The translations under genes were made by a program, and so were the position numbers. Shown piece by piece: positions 1 through 7,861 of a DNA stretch of 64,000 bases (its first letter is position 1; the number at the start of each line of letters is the position of its first letter). This DNA is from Silene conica. Taxonomy: Eukaryota > Streptophyta > Magnoliopsida > Caryophyllales > Caryophyllaceae. The notes under the pieces are model-generated. The model was given only the letters and a program-made list of their open reading frames with translations, was not told the origin of the DNA and did not search any database. The stretch is taken from positions 48,238,910-48,302,909 of the forward strand of contig CM055320.2 of the NCBI GenBank assembly GCA_029255685.2, written 5' to 3'.

Positions 1-840
1 ATATGATTAAATAAAAAAAGTAGTCTAAAGAATTAAATTTAAAATGATTTCCAATAAATCATTGAATAAAATGGAAAAAAAACATATTGATAGAATAACC
101 GTTATAAAAAAATCAATATAGAAAAACATTTTAATTATTGAAAATGAGCGTATGAGCGTATCACACCGAAAAGTAAAATGGAAATTAAAATAATAGATTT
201 ACATGTGTAAATAATGTGAAATTTTGTTAACAAAAAAAATCAAGAATAATGAAAAGAAATCAATTTAGAGAAAACAAAAATTTGTACGATCTTTTCTGTG
301 TTTTTTGGCAAAAACTGATTATTTTCGAGTTAATAATGTCTTGGTCATTTTTTTAAAACTCGGTCATTGATACCCATATGTAATCATTATTCAAAAGTGA
401 TCATTACTTAGTAAGAAGTGATTAAACTTTTTTTCGTTACAAATACGACGATCTTACAAATAGTATTTGTGTTGAAAAATATATGAAAAAATGGATAAAA
501 GAGAATAAAATAAAAATGCCGACAAATGAAAAAAAATAAAAAAAATATATTAGGGAAAAAAATATAAGGAAAATTTGATTAAATAGTTTGGAGAAAATGG
601 TTTTGTTGACTCGGGCAAAAAATAACCCGATCATCATTAGTCAGGAGGTCAACATTGAAAACTCGAGTAATTTGAGAAAAATTATATTTTTTCTGCAAAA
701 ATATGTAAATCATTTAATTTTTTTCGCAAAAATAATAGTGAAGGTAATTTAGAAAGAAAAAAATATAATTTAAAAAGGTTTCAAAGTGTTAACTATATCA
801 ACAAGCTTAAGTTTCAATTTCGGTAGCTCATCATAATAAC
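1..840. other. AT-rich sequence, nothing recognised
   Basis: This stretch is strongly AT-rich with many A and T runs. The only open frames are short, low-complexity and lack family motifs. I see no RNA gene, terminal repeat or exon-like segment. Confidence 0.6.
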
Positions 841-898
841 ACCACAGTTAAGCGTGCTCAGGTGAGAGTAGTCTTGGGATGGGTGACCTCCTAGGAAG
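841..898 (+). pseudogene. 5S rRNA-derived fragment
   Basis: About 58 bases match the middle and 3' part of plant 5S rRNA, from the AGTTAAGCGTGCT box (847-859) through the GGATGGGTGACCTCCT segment (877-892). The 5' third and the last ~20 bases are missing, and several bases differ from the usual plant sequence, including in the intermediate element. It is therefore not a working 5S gene. Such fragments occur as isolated relics and in the LTRs of Cassandra-type TRIM elements; no LTR ends are visible here, so the carrier is undecided. Box A and a changed box C of the internal Pol III promoter are still readable. Confidence 0.75.
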
Positions 899-981
899 GA
901 TATATGATTCGCAAAAGTGAATGACTTCTGATTGTAAGTAGCGAGTTGAGATAACTAGCCAAACAAGGATTAAAGCTTGAC

Positions 982-995
982 AAGATTCCATATGT
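982..995. repeat. SINE target-site duplication, left copy
   Basis: AAGATTCCATATGT is repeated perfectly at 1186-1199, on the other side of the SINE. Confidence 0.9.
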
Positions 996-1185
996 AACCA
1001 AATGTGTTTGGTAGTGTGGTGGTTGCTCACCTCATCCTTTAACCATGAGGTCAGGGGTTCGATCCCTACCCATGGGAATGGAGCAACTCTTTGGCCAGCC
1101 GTTTACCTCTTCGTGAGAGCACCCGCGGCAAAGGGATGATACACTGTTGTCGACGGTGGACACCCCGGTTTATTTAGAAAAAAAA
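996..1185 (+). mobile_element. tRNA-derived SINE with A-tail
   Basis: A ~190-bp element has a tRNA-like head. There is a box A-like TAGTGTGGTGG at 1012-1022 and a box B GGTTCGATCCC at 1056-1066, 33 bases apart as in a Pol III promoter. It ends in a run of A (from 1178). A 14-bp target duplication AAGATTCCATATGT flanks it exactly (982-995 and 1186-1199), overlapping the A-tail at its right start. Promoter, tail and duplication together make a SINE insertion secure. I did not assign a named family. It would move in trans with LINE machinery. Confidence 0.9.
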
Positions 1186-1199
1186 AAGATTCCATATGT
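1186..1199. repeat. SINE target-site duplication, right copy
   Basis: Perfect copy of 982-995, following the A-rich tail; its first two A bases overlap the tail. Confidence 0.9.
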
Positions 1200-1268
1200 G
1201 AAAATATTTTCATTATAAGTAAAAAATAATATTTTACATTTGTTTATTTATTTTTTATTTTTTTGTTT

Positions 1269-1506
1269 GCCACGAGAATAATTTTGGCCACGAGAATTAA
1301 TTTTTGGCCACGGGAATTATTAGCCACGTGAGAATCTGTGGCTAAAAATATAATTTTAGCCACGTTCTTGTTTTTCCCGTGGCTATCTGTTAGCCACGGC
1401 CACTTGGGCCACGGAAGGTATTTCCGTGGCAAAGAGCTTTAGCCATGGGAAATTAGTACTTGCGCCACGAATTTAGCCGTGGCCCAAGTGCTCAATTGTA
1501 GTAGTG
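1269..1506 (-). mobile_element. CACTA-like transposon end with GCCACG subterminal repeats
   Basis: About a dozen copies of GCCACG or its complement CGTGGC, in both orientations, are packed between 1269 and 1485. The block ends at 1506 with GTAGTG, which reads CACTAC on the minus strand followed by TACAATTGAG. Dense subterminal repeats beside a CACTA terminus are typical of plant En/Spm-type (CACTA) elements. No second CACTA terminus is visible upstream, so this is a fragment or a strongly shortened non-autonomous copy. No transposase is present. Confidence 0.5.
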
Positions 1507-2018
1507 CGAGAATGAAACGGAAAAGGTAAAAATGAGATGCACATGGAAATGATTAAATGTATATAGTAGAATGATGGAGAGGGCTGTAAAAACTGTGGAT
1601 AAGAGTGAAAGATGAATAGAGGGAAGGGATTTCATCACTTACAGGAATAACAATTAGCAACAATAAATTCCTACCGGTTCTGAAAAATCATTAGCTAATC
1701 ATTTGATTTAAGTTTAGACGAAGCCATGCATGAGTACATGCCTATACTACACTCACATACCTATCATAAATCCCTAACAGGTAATCAGAGTCAAACAATC
1801 GGGTTCATGATAAGAACTCAACGCCTCTGAACCACACACACACACACAGCTTAAAAGCACGTGTTTTCGAGAACAAGCAACCTTAGCACGGCATTATATA
1901 CATTTCTTGTCTTCTATAGCACAATTCTATCCTAGTTCAAAAAACAGAATCACTTACCAATCTGATTAACCCATCCACATCAAGATTGCAATAAAAAAAG
2001 TTATCATAAGATTGTTAC
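1507..2018. other. Non-coding, nothing recognised
   Basis: Mixed-composition DNA with a short CA run near 1838-1848. I could not identify an exon or a transposon terminus. If the gene-fragment cluster at 2019-3889 was carried by a transposon, one of its ends should lie in or beside this stretch. Confidence 0.4.
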
Positions 2019-2116
2019 CCTTATCATCAAGATCTCCAGACCATTTGCCGGCCGAATGCTTAAAAGTTCCTGTATGTCCCTCACTCCTTTTCCATTCTGA
2101 TATAACCCATTGATCC
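2019..2116 (-). pseudogene. Calreticulin exon fragment (CRT3-like)
   Basis: The minus strand encodes [20 protein letters not shown] followed by [12 protein letters not shown]. This matches the calreticulin N-domain region just after the first exon, with W-V-x-S-(D/E)-W-K-R and GKW-x-GD-x-(D/N)DKG. The wording is closest to plant calreticulin 3. The exon has a GCAG acceptor (2117-2120) and a GTAAC donor (2014-2018). It ends inside the Gly codon of DKG, the phase expected for calreticulin. Calreticulin is an ER lectin chaperone, but only about 33 residues are present, with no signal peptide, P-domain or C-domain exons in the window. It is an isolated captured exon, not a gene. Confidence 0.75.
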
Positions 2117-2498
2117 CTGCAACCATTTTCTCCCCAACAAAACAACACAGTCAATTAGGGTTTTTGAATGCTTATCCGTATAAAAAACGGTAATGCAGAA
2201 CAAAAAAAAAAACAGATGCGACCTTGATCTCGAAGTACTGGTATCCCCCCGCCCTCCACCACCACCATCAACAAAACAATAAAAATCTTATACATGAAGA
2301 GCAATCACTTCAATCCTTATGTAGTATTTGTTTGCAGCAGAATGTTCCTTACTCTTAAGTCAAGTCTTTACCTTGCGAGTACCAACTAATGGCTGTCCAA
2401 TCATGTAAAACTGATGGTGCTTGAGATTTATATTACAATTTAGGTCACCTTCAAGATTCAACAAATCAGTTGACAAAAAAACGAAAAAAAGGAGCTAC

Positions 2499-2637
2499 CT
2501 GTGGTTGCATCATAGCAGGTGGACCTTGGCCATACTATATTTGTCGTCCAAGCCCTGCAGCGGAGGATAGATCGACGTTCTAGGACCAACCGATGGTGGG
2601 ATTGGATTCCAACAGGGCGCATTTGAGAGAACTGGGA
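2499..2637 (-). pseudogene. Poly(A)-binding protein linker exon, frameshifted
   Basis: On the minus strand the exon opens with SQFSQMRPV. A frame change leads to PIPPSVGPRTSIYPP, then a further shift to YGQGPPAMMQPQ. This is the order of the proline/methionine-rich linker of plant cytoplasmic poly(A)-binding proteins, after the fourth RRM. It has a TAG acceptor (2638-2640) and a GTAGC donor (2494-2498). At least two indels and an in-frame stop break the frame, so this exon is dead. It follows the RRM4 exons in the correct gene order with introns kept, so the source was genomic DNA rather than a processed mRNA. Confidence 0.85.
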
Positions 2638-2874
2638 CTACGTATAAAACAACATAGCTCGCCACTTGTGAAAATGGTGACTGCCCGATTTTTTAGTATG
2701 AATTTCCCGCATTCTAACAGATCCGCCAATCTTTCATCTACATAGCCAAATACCAAGTAATACGTATATAAAAGAATTGCATATGCTCCAACAAAATTAT
2801 TCGTGATACTCTATAGTATACATGCCTATTGTCATCACAAAATTGTTTTACACACACAAAAATAAAGTACATAC

Positions 2875-2964
2875 CTGTAACCTAGCCCTCCGAACTTCCT
2901 CACGTTGTCCCAGTGCAACATAAAGAGGTTTGCTAACAATCATCTTGCCATTCATCTCCATTAG
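2875..2964 (-). pseudogene. Poly(A)-binding protein RRM4 exon, second part
   Basis: The minus strand reads LMEMNGKMIVSKPLYVALGQ then REEVRRARLQ. This is the end of the fourth RRM of plant poly(A)-binding proteins (MNGKM, KPLYVALAQR and RRARLQ are family signatures). The 90-bp exon has a GTGTAG acceptor (2965-2970) and a GTATG-type donor beside 2875. It is in frame and well conserved. The Ala usual in VALAQ is Gly here. It lies between the first RRM4 piece and the broken linker exon in normal gene order. Confidence 0.88.
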
Positions 2965-3045
2965 CTACACAAAATACAACAGATGATGAGAAAGCTAACA
3001 TACATAATAATTGTTCTCCATAAGACATGGTAGATATCGACTTAC

Positions 3046-3123
3046 AGCTTGAGCTGCCTCTTCAGGCGTCGAAAAAGAAACAAAGCCTGATCCTTTGCTT
3101 ACACCAGTAGGGTCACGCATAAC
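3046..3123 (-). pseudogene. Poly(A)-binding protein RRM4 exon, first part
   Basis: The minus strand encodes VMRDPTGVSKGSGFVSFSTP then EEAAQA. This contains the RNP1 motif KGSGFVSF of the fourth RRM of poly(A)-binding proteins, which binds poly(A) RNA. The exon is 78 bp, with a TTTGCAG-like acceptor upstream and a GTAAG donor (3041-3045). No earlier RRMs are found upstream, so the source gene was captured from the middle of RRM4 onward. Confidence 0.9.
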
Positions 3124-3360
3124 CTGCAAAAAATTATAAGGCCGGCAACAAATTAAAAAACTTAGAACATTGAAATCAATTAAAAAGCTCAAAAAATAAC
3201 ACTACAAAATCGATAAAAGGCCGCAACTTGCACAAGTAATCACACCAATACTCAACGAAATTCAACCATCGGACACCCTTAAACAACAAAATTTCTCAAA
3301 TCAACCCTACTAAAGCTATTAAACCAAACAATCAACTAAAATCAAACACAAAAACCATAC

Positions 3361-3405
3361 CTTTGAATGTCCTTTTCTTGGAAAGTAAGCAATTAAGAAT
3401 ATACT
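3361..3405 (-). other. Possible unassigned 45-bp mini-exon
   Basis: On the minus strand a 45-bp open stretch (SIFLIAYFPRKGHSK) lies between an ACAG acceptor and a GTATGG donor, both in sensible positions. I do not recognise the peptide. It could be a captured exon, a remnant of an intron, or chance. Confidence 0.2.
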
Positions 3406-3764
3406 CTGTACAAAAAATATGACATTTCAAACAACATAGCGGATCAATTACAGGTTTCAAACAAAGAGAACAAGCATCAAAAGGTTTAGTCGAATCTTTC
3501 CCCAGTCTCTCTTTCTGGGTTCCGTAACTTAATTTCCTCTTTACATCGTAAGTGAAAAAGGCGAGATCGTTGTTATTTTATGAGTGTCTTTGCGGCATTT
3601 TTGGGTTTAGGGTTACCTGGGAACAGTGTTGAAAAAAATTCAATCAGCAAAATCAGCAAACATTCAAAAAATTAAAACATGGTTTTGCAGATCAAGTAGT
3701 AATTACAAGGTAGGTACAAAAATCAGTAAAAAAAAAAGATGAAAAATCATAGAAAAAGAGAAAC

Positions 3765-3889
3765 CTGAGAAGTGGGTATAGCTTGATCAAGCTCACCGGG
3801 ATTAGTCTCTTGTTCATCAGCAGAAATTTGAGCCTTAGACAAATTGACATATCCCGATGTTTGAGTTTCATCCGCCATTTTTTTTATAC
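3765..3889 (-). pseudogene. PLAC8/cell-number-regulator N-terminal exon fragment
   Basis: The minus strand has an ATG at 3878 and reads MADETQTSGYVNLSKAQISA then DEQETNPGELDQAIPTSQ. It ends at a GTTTC donor (3760-3764), with an acceptor-like GCAG at 3890-3893. The pattern M-x-D-E, GYV-x-L-(T/S)-K, PGEL-(N/D)-Q, then a residue run ending PQ/SQ is the N-terminus of plant PLAC8-domain proteins of the cell number regulator 6 / FW2.2-like group. The cysteine-rich PLAC8 domain itself is absent. It sits upstream of the PABP pieces on the same strand. If transcribed it would give a chimeric message beginning with this ATG. Confidence 0.65.
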
Positions 3890-4118
3890 CTGCATATAAA
3901 TTACTAAAATACACCATCACAGACAAAAATAAGGAGTATAATAAGAATGAGGTTGTAAACATAGATATGAAAGTAAATCCGAGCATAACCACAATATGTA
4001 TGGGTAACTTACCCTAAATCAATCGCATTCCAGAAATACCCAAAATTAGGGTTCGTCATATACACCATCAATCAATTGCATATACCATCAATTACATTAA
4101 AAATCAATTGCATATAAA

Positions 4119-4390
4119 CTGAATTAAACTTACCCTAAATCAAATTAGGCAAAGAATTAAATAAAAATAACAAATTGAACAAGAAATGGTTGCCCAGAAA
4201 AAAATACCCGAGTACTAAACTGAATTAAACTTACCCAAATAACAAATTGAACAAGAAATGGTTGCCCAGAAAAAAATACCCGAGTACTAAACTGAATTAA
4301 ACTTACCCTAAATCAAATTAGGCAAAGAATTAAATAAAAATAACAAATTGAACAAGAATTGGTTGCCCAGAAAAAAATACCCGAGTACTA
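4119..4390. repeat. Short tandem repeat, three copies of 72-100 bp
   Basis: Three successive copies start at about 4119, 4219 and 4291 with ACTGAATTAAACTTACCC and end with AAAATACCCGAGTACTA. The middle copy lacks about 28 bases present in the other two. The copies are nearly identical, so the duplication is recent. Confidence 0.85.
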
Positions 4391-5020
4391 ATTGCGCTGA
4401 TGGAGGCCGTGGTGATGATGCCGTCGTGAGCAGTAGTCTCTGATTGAAGTTGTATATATGGCTCGCGATCGTTGATATCAGTAAAATGCGGAAATACCCT
4501 AGAAGAAGATGAATGAGGAGCTTGTGAAAATGTGAGATTTACGATGAGGTGAATGTGTGGCGAAAATACCCAGATCACATATGATGAAGATGAAGTTGAA
4601 AGAAGAAAAGAGAATGAGTATAAAAGGAAGTAGAAGAAAGATAAAGATAAAGATAATGAGGAAGAGGAAGAGAAAGACTGAGGAAATTTCAACGTATGAA
4701 CAAAATAGCAGGAAGAGGACAAACCTGAAACTGCTCATCACAGGCTATGCACGTGAGACACTGCTCTACTGTTCACTCTTATGAGGAATTGTGCACATTT
4801 ATAAGGGTTATTGATTAATGAAATAGAATAAGGACCAAGTTGTCATTTGGTTGTCTAAAATTGAAAAGAAAAGAAATGGGAAGAAAATAGGCAATTTGCC
4901 AAATAAGAGAAATGAGAAGAAAATAGGAAAATGGAGGAAGTAGATATTAACTACTCTCGCGGTTAATATTATTACTTTCGCACATCACAAAATTCACAAT
5001 GTTATAGTACTCATCTGTTG
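4391..5020. other. Purine-rich non-coding sequence
   Basis: A GA-rich block (about 4575-4690) gives artificial K/R/E-rich or S/F/L-rich open frames on the two strands. I find no family motif. The end near 4930-4945 (AAAATGGAGGAAGTA) resembles a Stowaway terminus, but no partner inverted repeat was found. Confidence 0.45.
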
Positions 5021-5729
5021 TAGAGCTGACCGTTTGCGGGCTTGGGCTGGACATGGGTCGGGCCTAACCTATCAAAAAGTGTCCAACGGGCCTTTTTTTA
5101 TGCCTGTGCCCGCTATGGCGGGCCTACTATAACTGCCCGTACCCGCCCTATACACCTTAGCGGGCCAACCCGCGGGCTTGTGGGCTTTTATTGAAATTAA
5201 TTATTGGAAAATCAAACCAACAAAACGGTAGAAAAAATATCAAGATTACCAAGTTTACAAAATAAAACTAATAACATACGAGTAAAAAACTCCTGATAAT
5301 CATGAGATATTATACATATATGTATATAATAGAAGATATTAATAGCTAACGAAATAGTAAAAAAACATATTTGGGGAGATAATTATTAATTTAATGCTAG
5401 AATAAAAATAAGTAAAAATTACCTAACGATAACCCTTTAGCTCGTAACCAAACATCATAACACACATATTATTTTCAATACAAAACTTTTCAGTTTTAAT
5501 TTATAATTTTTTTTAGGTTAAATAAAAATTATAGTTTACAATTTTTGTAGCGGGCCTAGCGGGTTGTCCGTAGATAATTTTATTTAATCCAAGGCCGTCC
5601 ATTAATTTTAGCGGGCCTAATTTTCTTGTCCGTACCCACTTGTTTTAAATTTTTTTGTGATCAAACCCGCTAACAAAGCGGGCCGAACGGGGCGGGCCAA
5701 ACGGGTTAGCCCGGATTTGGCCAGCTCTA
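5021..5729. mobile_element. hAT-like non-autonomous element with GGGCC-rich ends
   Basis: The ends form an imperfect terminal inverted repeat: TAGAGCTGACCGTTTGCGGG on the left and, reading inward from the right, TAGAGCTGGCCAAATCCGGG. Both ends carry many GCGGGCC/CCCGC repeats around an AT-rich core. AGAGCTGGCC termini with GGGCC subterminal repeats are typical of plant hAT-type MITE families. No 8-bp target duplication is visible, so the exact borders are uncertain. There is no transposase. Confidence 0.65.
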
Positions 5730-5784
5730 AATTATTCGATTGCACCGAGCGAAAAAGTGTGCCGCCCTCAAGATATTTTAACCT

Positions 5785-6690
5785 TTGACGTTTCATGTGT
5801 ATGCTAGTGTATCTTTACTTGGTTCGTTCAACGTTTCATGTGTATATGCTAGCGTATCTTTACTTGGTTCGTCTGTCTATACTTGTTAAGTGTCGATCAC
5901 AATAAAAACTCCTGTTATATTGTTTTGATGGTTGAGTCGATTGTAAACAAAATTACGACCATTTGTAAATAATTTGTATTTAGCTTTGTTAAAAGCATAA
6001 ATATTCGCATATAACTACGCCTTTTGCTTATGATGTTGAATTCGACTGACAATATACCAGCTCATATCTAGCTTATATACAGTAATATTTTGGCTAGCCA
6101 TAATAAAGAGGAGCTCAAGCAGACCTCCCCAAAGCTACTTTGATTTGATTGTTCACGGTTCATGTGTGTGTTAGCGTTTCTTTATCTGGTTCGGTTGTTT
6201 GTACATGTTGAATGTCGATCAAAATGAAATTCTTGTTGTTATATTGTTTTGAAGGTTGAATCGATTGCAAAAAAAATTACAACCATTCGTAAACAGTTTG
6301 TATTTAACTTTGTTAAACGCATAAATATCTGCATATAAATACGCCTTTTGCTAAAGAGGTTGAATTCGACTGGTAATATACCCGCTCATATCTAGCTTCC
6401 CTACAGTAATATTTTGGCTCGCCATCACAAAGACCGGTCCAAGTAGACCTCCCTAAGATACTTTGATTTGATTGTTCACGTTTCATGTGTGTGTTAGTGT
6501 TTTTTTATCTTGTTCGGTTGTTTGTACATGTTGAGTGTCAATCACAATGAAACTCTTGTTATTACTTTGATGGCTAAATCGACTGTAAACAAAATTATAA
6601 CCATTCGTAAATAATTTATATTTAACTTTGTTGAGAGCATGAATATCCAAATATAACTACGCCTTTTTCTTAGATGGTTAATTGGTAAAG
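5785..6690. repeat. ~323-bp tandem repeat, almost three copies
   Basis: A unit beginning with (T)CA(A/C)GTTTCATGTGT recurs at about 5828, 6152 and 6474. It carries the same internal blocks: a TTACTTGGTTCG/TTATCTGGTTCGG segment, a CAATAAAA/CAATGAAA block, AAAATTACGACC, then CATATAACTACGCC. An extra short copy of the first ~43 bases lies at 5785-5827. Copies differ by many substitutions, so the array is old. No coding frame is shared. Confidence 0.8.
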
Positions 6691-7010
6691 AACACAATTA
6701 TATGGAATATATAAAACATCAGTATTATATTGTAGTTTGTGCAGTAATGTAAACATCAAACCTCCACCTCCCCTTCCTCCTCATGTTAGTCGTTTTTCTC
6801 CCTTAGCCCTCGATAAAACCTCCTTCTTACCCGGCCAAGGTAATTGGGTTATGCCACCATCTCGGTTTCACGAGACAGTGAATCGGAACTACAATTAACT
6901 AACAACTTATATAAATAACATATTTAGTGGATTAGATATCTAATAAATGAATCGATCATTCAAGTTATGATCACTACAACCTTTCAAATGCAATTTATGT
7001 CGACTAGCAT
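6691..7010. other. Non-coding, nothing recognised
   Basis: No exon, RNA gene or clear transposon end was seen between the ~323-bp tandem repeat and the decayed LTR that begins at 7011. Confidence 0.45.
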
Positions 7011-7861
7011 TGTAACACCCTTATAATCCAAGGCCTTTAAGTAGGTGTAACACCCCAAGAGTATGAGAGGAAAGATGAAAGTTGTCCCACATGGGAAAAA
7101 TGTGAGGCTAATGATATGTTTATGATAGCTTCCACGTGCACCCACCACTTAGTAACAAGGTCTTGTGCTTTTGGGCTTAAGTGAGGACAATTAACGGGAC
7201 CAAAAGTGCACACCCATCTTATTGGGTTTGTGTTACGACAGTAGCAGGTCGGGTTGTTACAGTAGGACCCTCAGATTATGAAAACGTTACCATCTCAATT
7301 TCCTAAGTCATAATATCAAGATAAACAAACTGAAAGCAACCTTTATTAAGATAGTGATTAATGTATACATTACAACCGTCTGATAAACAATCATAAAACA
7401 AAACTGTCTGCAGAAGCTAGATAACTATCAAGACACTGTATGACTGCGTGAATCCTATCCTCCCCGAGCTAGCAAGCATCAACATCTACGAACCTGAGAA
7501 TCTGCTCACTATTACATGGATCATCACGGTGCACAAACCACAAGCGTCCGAAATTGTTGTAATAAGACGGTCACAATACAATAACTCGAATCACAATCTG
7601 ATAACCACAATCCACTGATATCACTATCACAATAACCAGGTGGAGGCCGGCCTAAAGCCCCACATCAATCCCCCAATTGCTCGCGGCAAGAGGTACCTAG
7701 ATCCTTAATGTGCACATCATATATCTGTGGCGGGTCCCACGAAGAGCGATCGTAGGAGAGAGAGTCGTTTCCCACGACGGTCCAACATATATGTTCCCAA
7801 TACAATCTCAACAGCATATAGTGATATCAGAATACAATAGCAACCATACCGTCACAATCAA
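7011..7861 (-). mobile_element. Decayed LTR, truncated, with nested solo LTR
   Basis: The segment opens with TGTAACACCCTTATAATCCA and continues, after the nested LTR at 7046-7261, with blocks that align to the LTR starting at 61684: the TAGGACCCTCAGAT block, GTTACCATCTC, a changed form of the CGGTTTCCCGAGG block, and AGATAAACA. It is therefore an old relative of that family, read on the minus strand. It is cut at 7861/7862, where the tandem minus-strand element begins. The right part (about 7400-7861) is unique DNA without coding motifs. Confidence 0.65.
7046..7261 (+). mobile_element. Solo LTR (TRIM-like), 216 bp
   Basis: It starts TGTAACACCCC and ends GGGTTGTTACA, giving the TG...CA ends and TGTAACA/TGTTACA inversion of an LTR. 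A perfect 5-bp duplication GTAGG flanks it (7041-7045 and 7262-7266). It interrupts the older LTR at 7011. Inside is a GTCCCACATGGG-type motif seen in many small plant LTRs. No internal domain is present, so it is a solo LTR left by LTR-LTR recombination, or a very short TRIM LTR. Orientation is assigned by similarity of the ends only. Confidence 0.85.

Noticed and set aside
437..637. Phe/Ile-rich small frame suggesting a membrane protein
   Set aside because: Entirely due to A/T runs. No supporting promoter, exon or homology pattern.
848..1030. 60-codon minus-strand frame
   Set aside because: It overlaps the 5S-derived fragment and the SINE target site, which explain the sequence better.
4330..4784. 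K/R/E-rich and S/F/L-rich frames on both strands
   Set aside because: Produced by a GA-rich low-complexity block; no splice context or motif.
4930..4947. Stowaway end (AATGGAGGAAGTA)
   Set aside because: Resembles the MITE terminus, but no matching inverted arm was found within about 1 kb, so no element is called.
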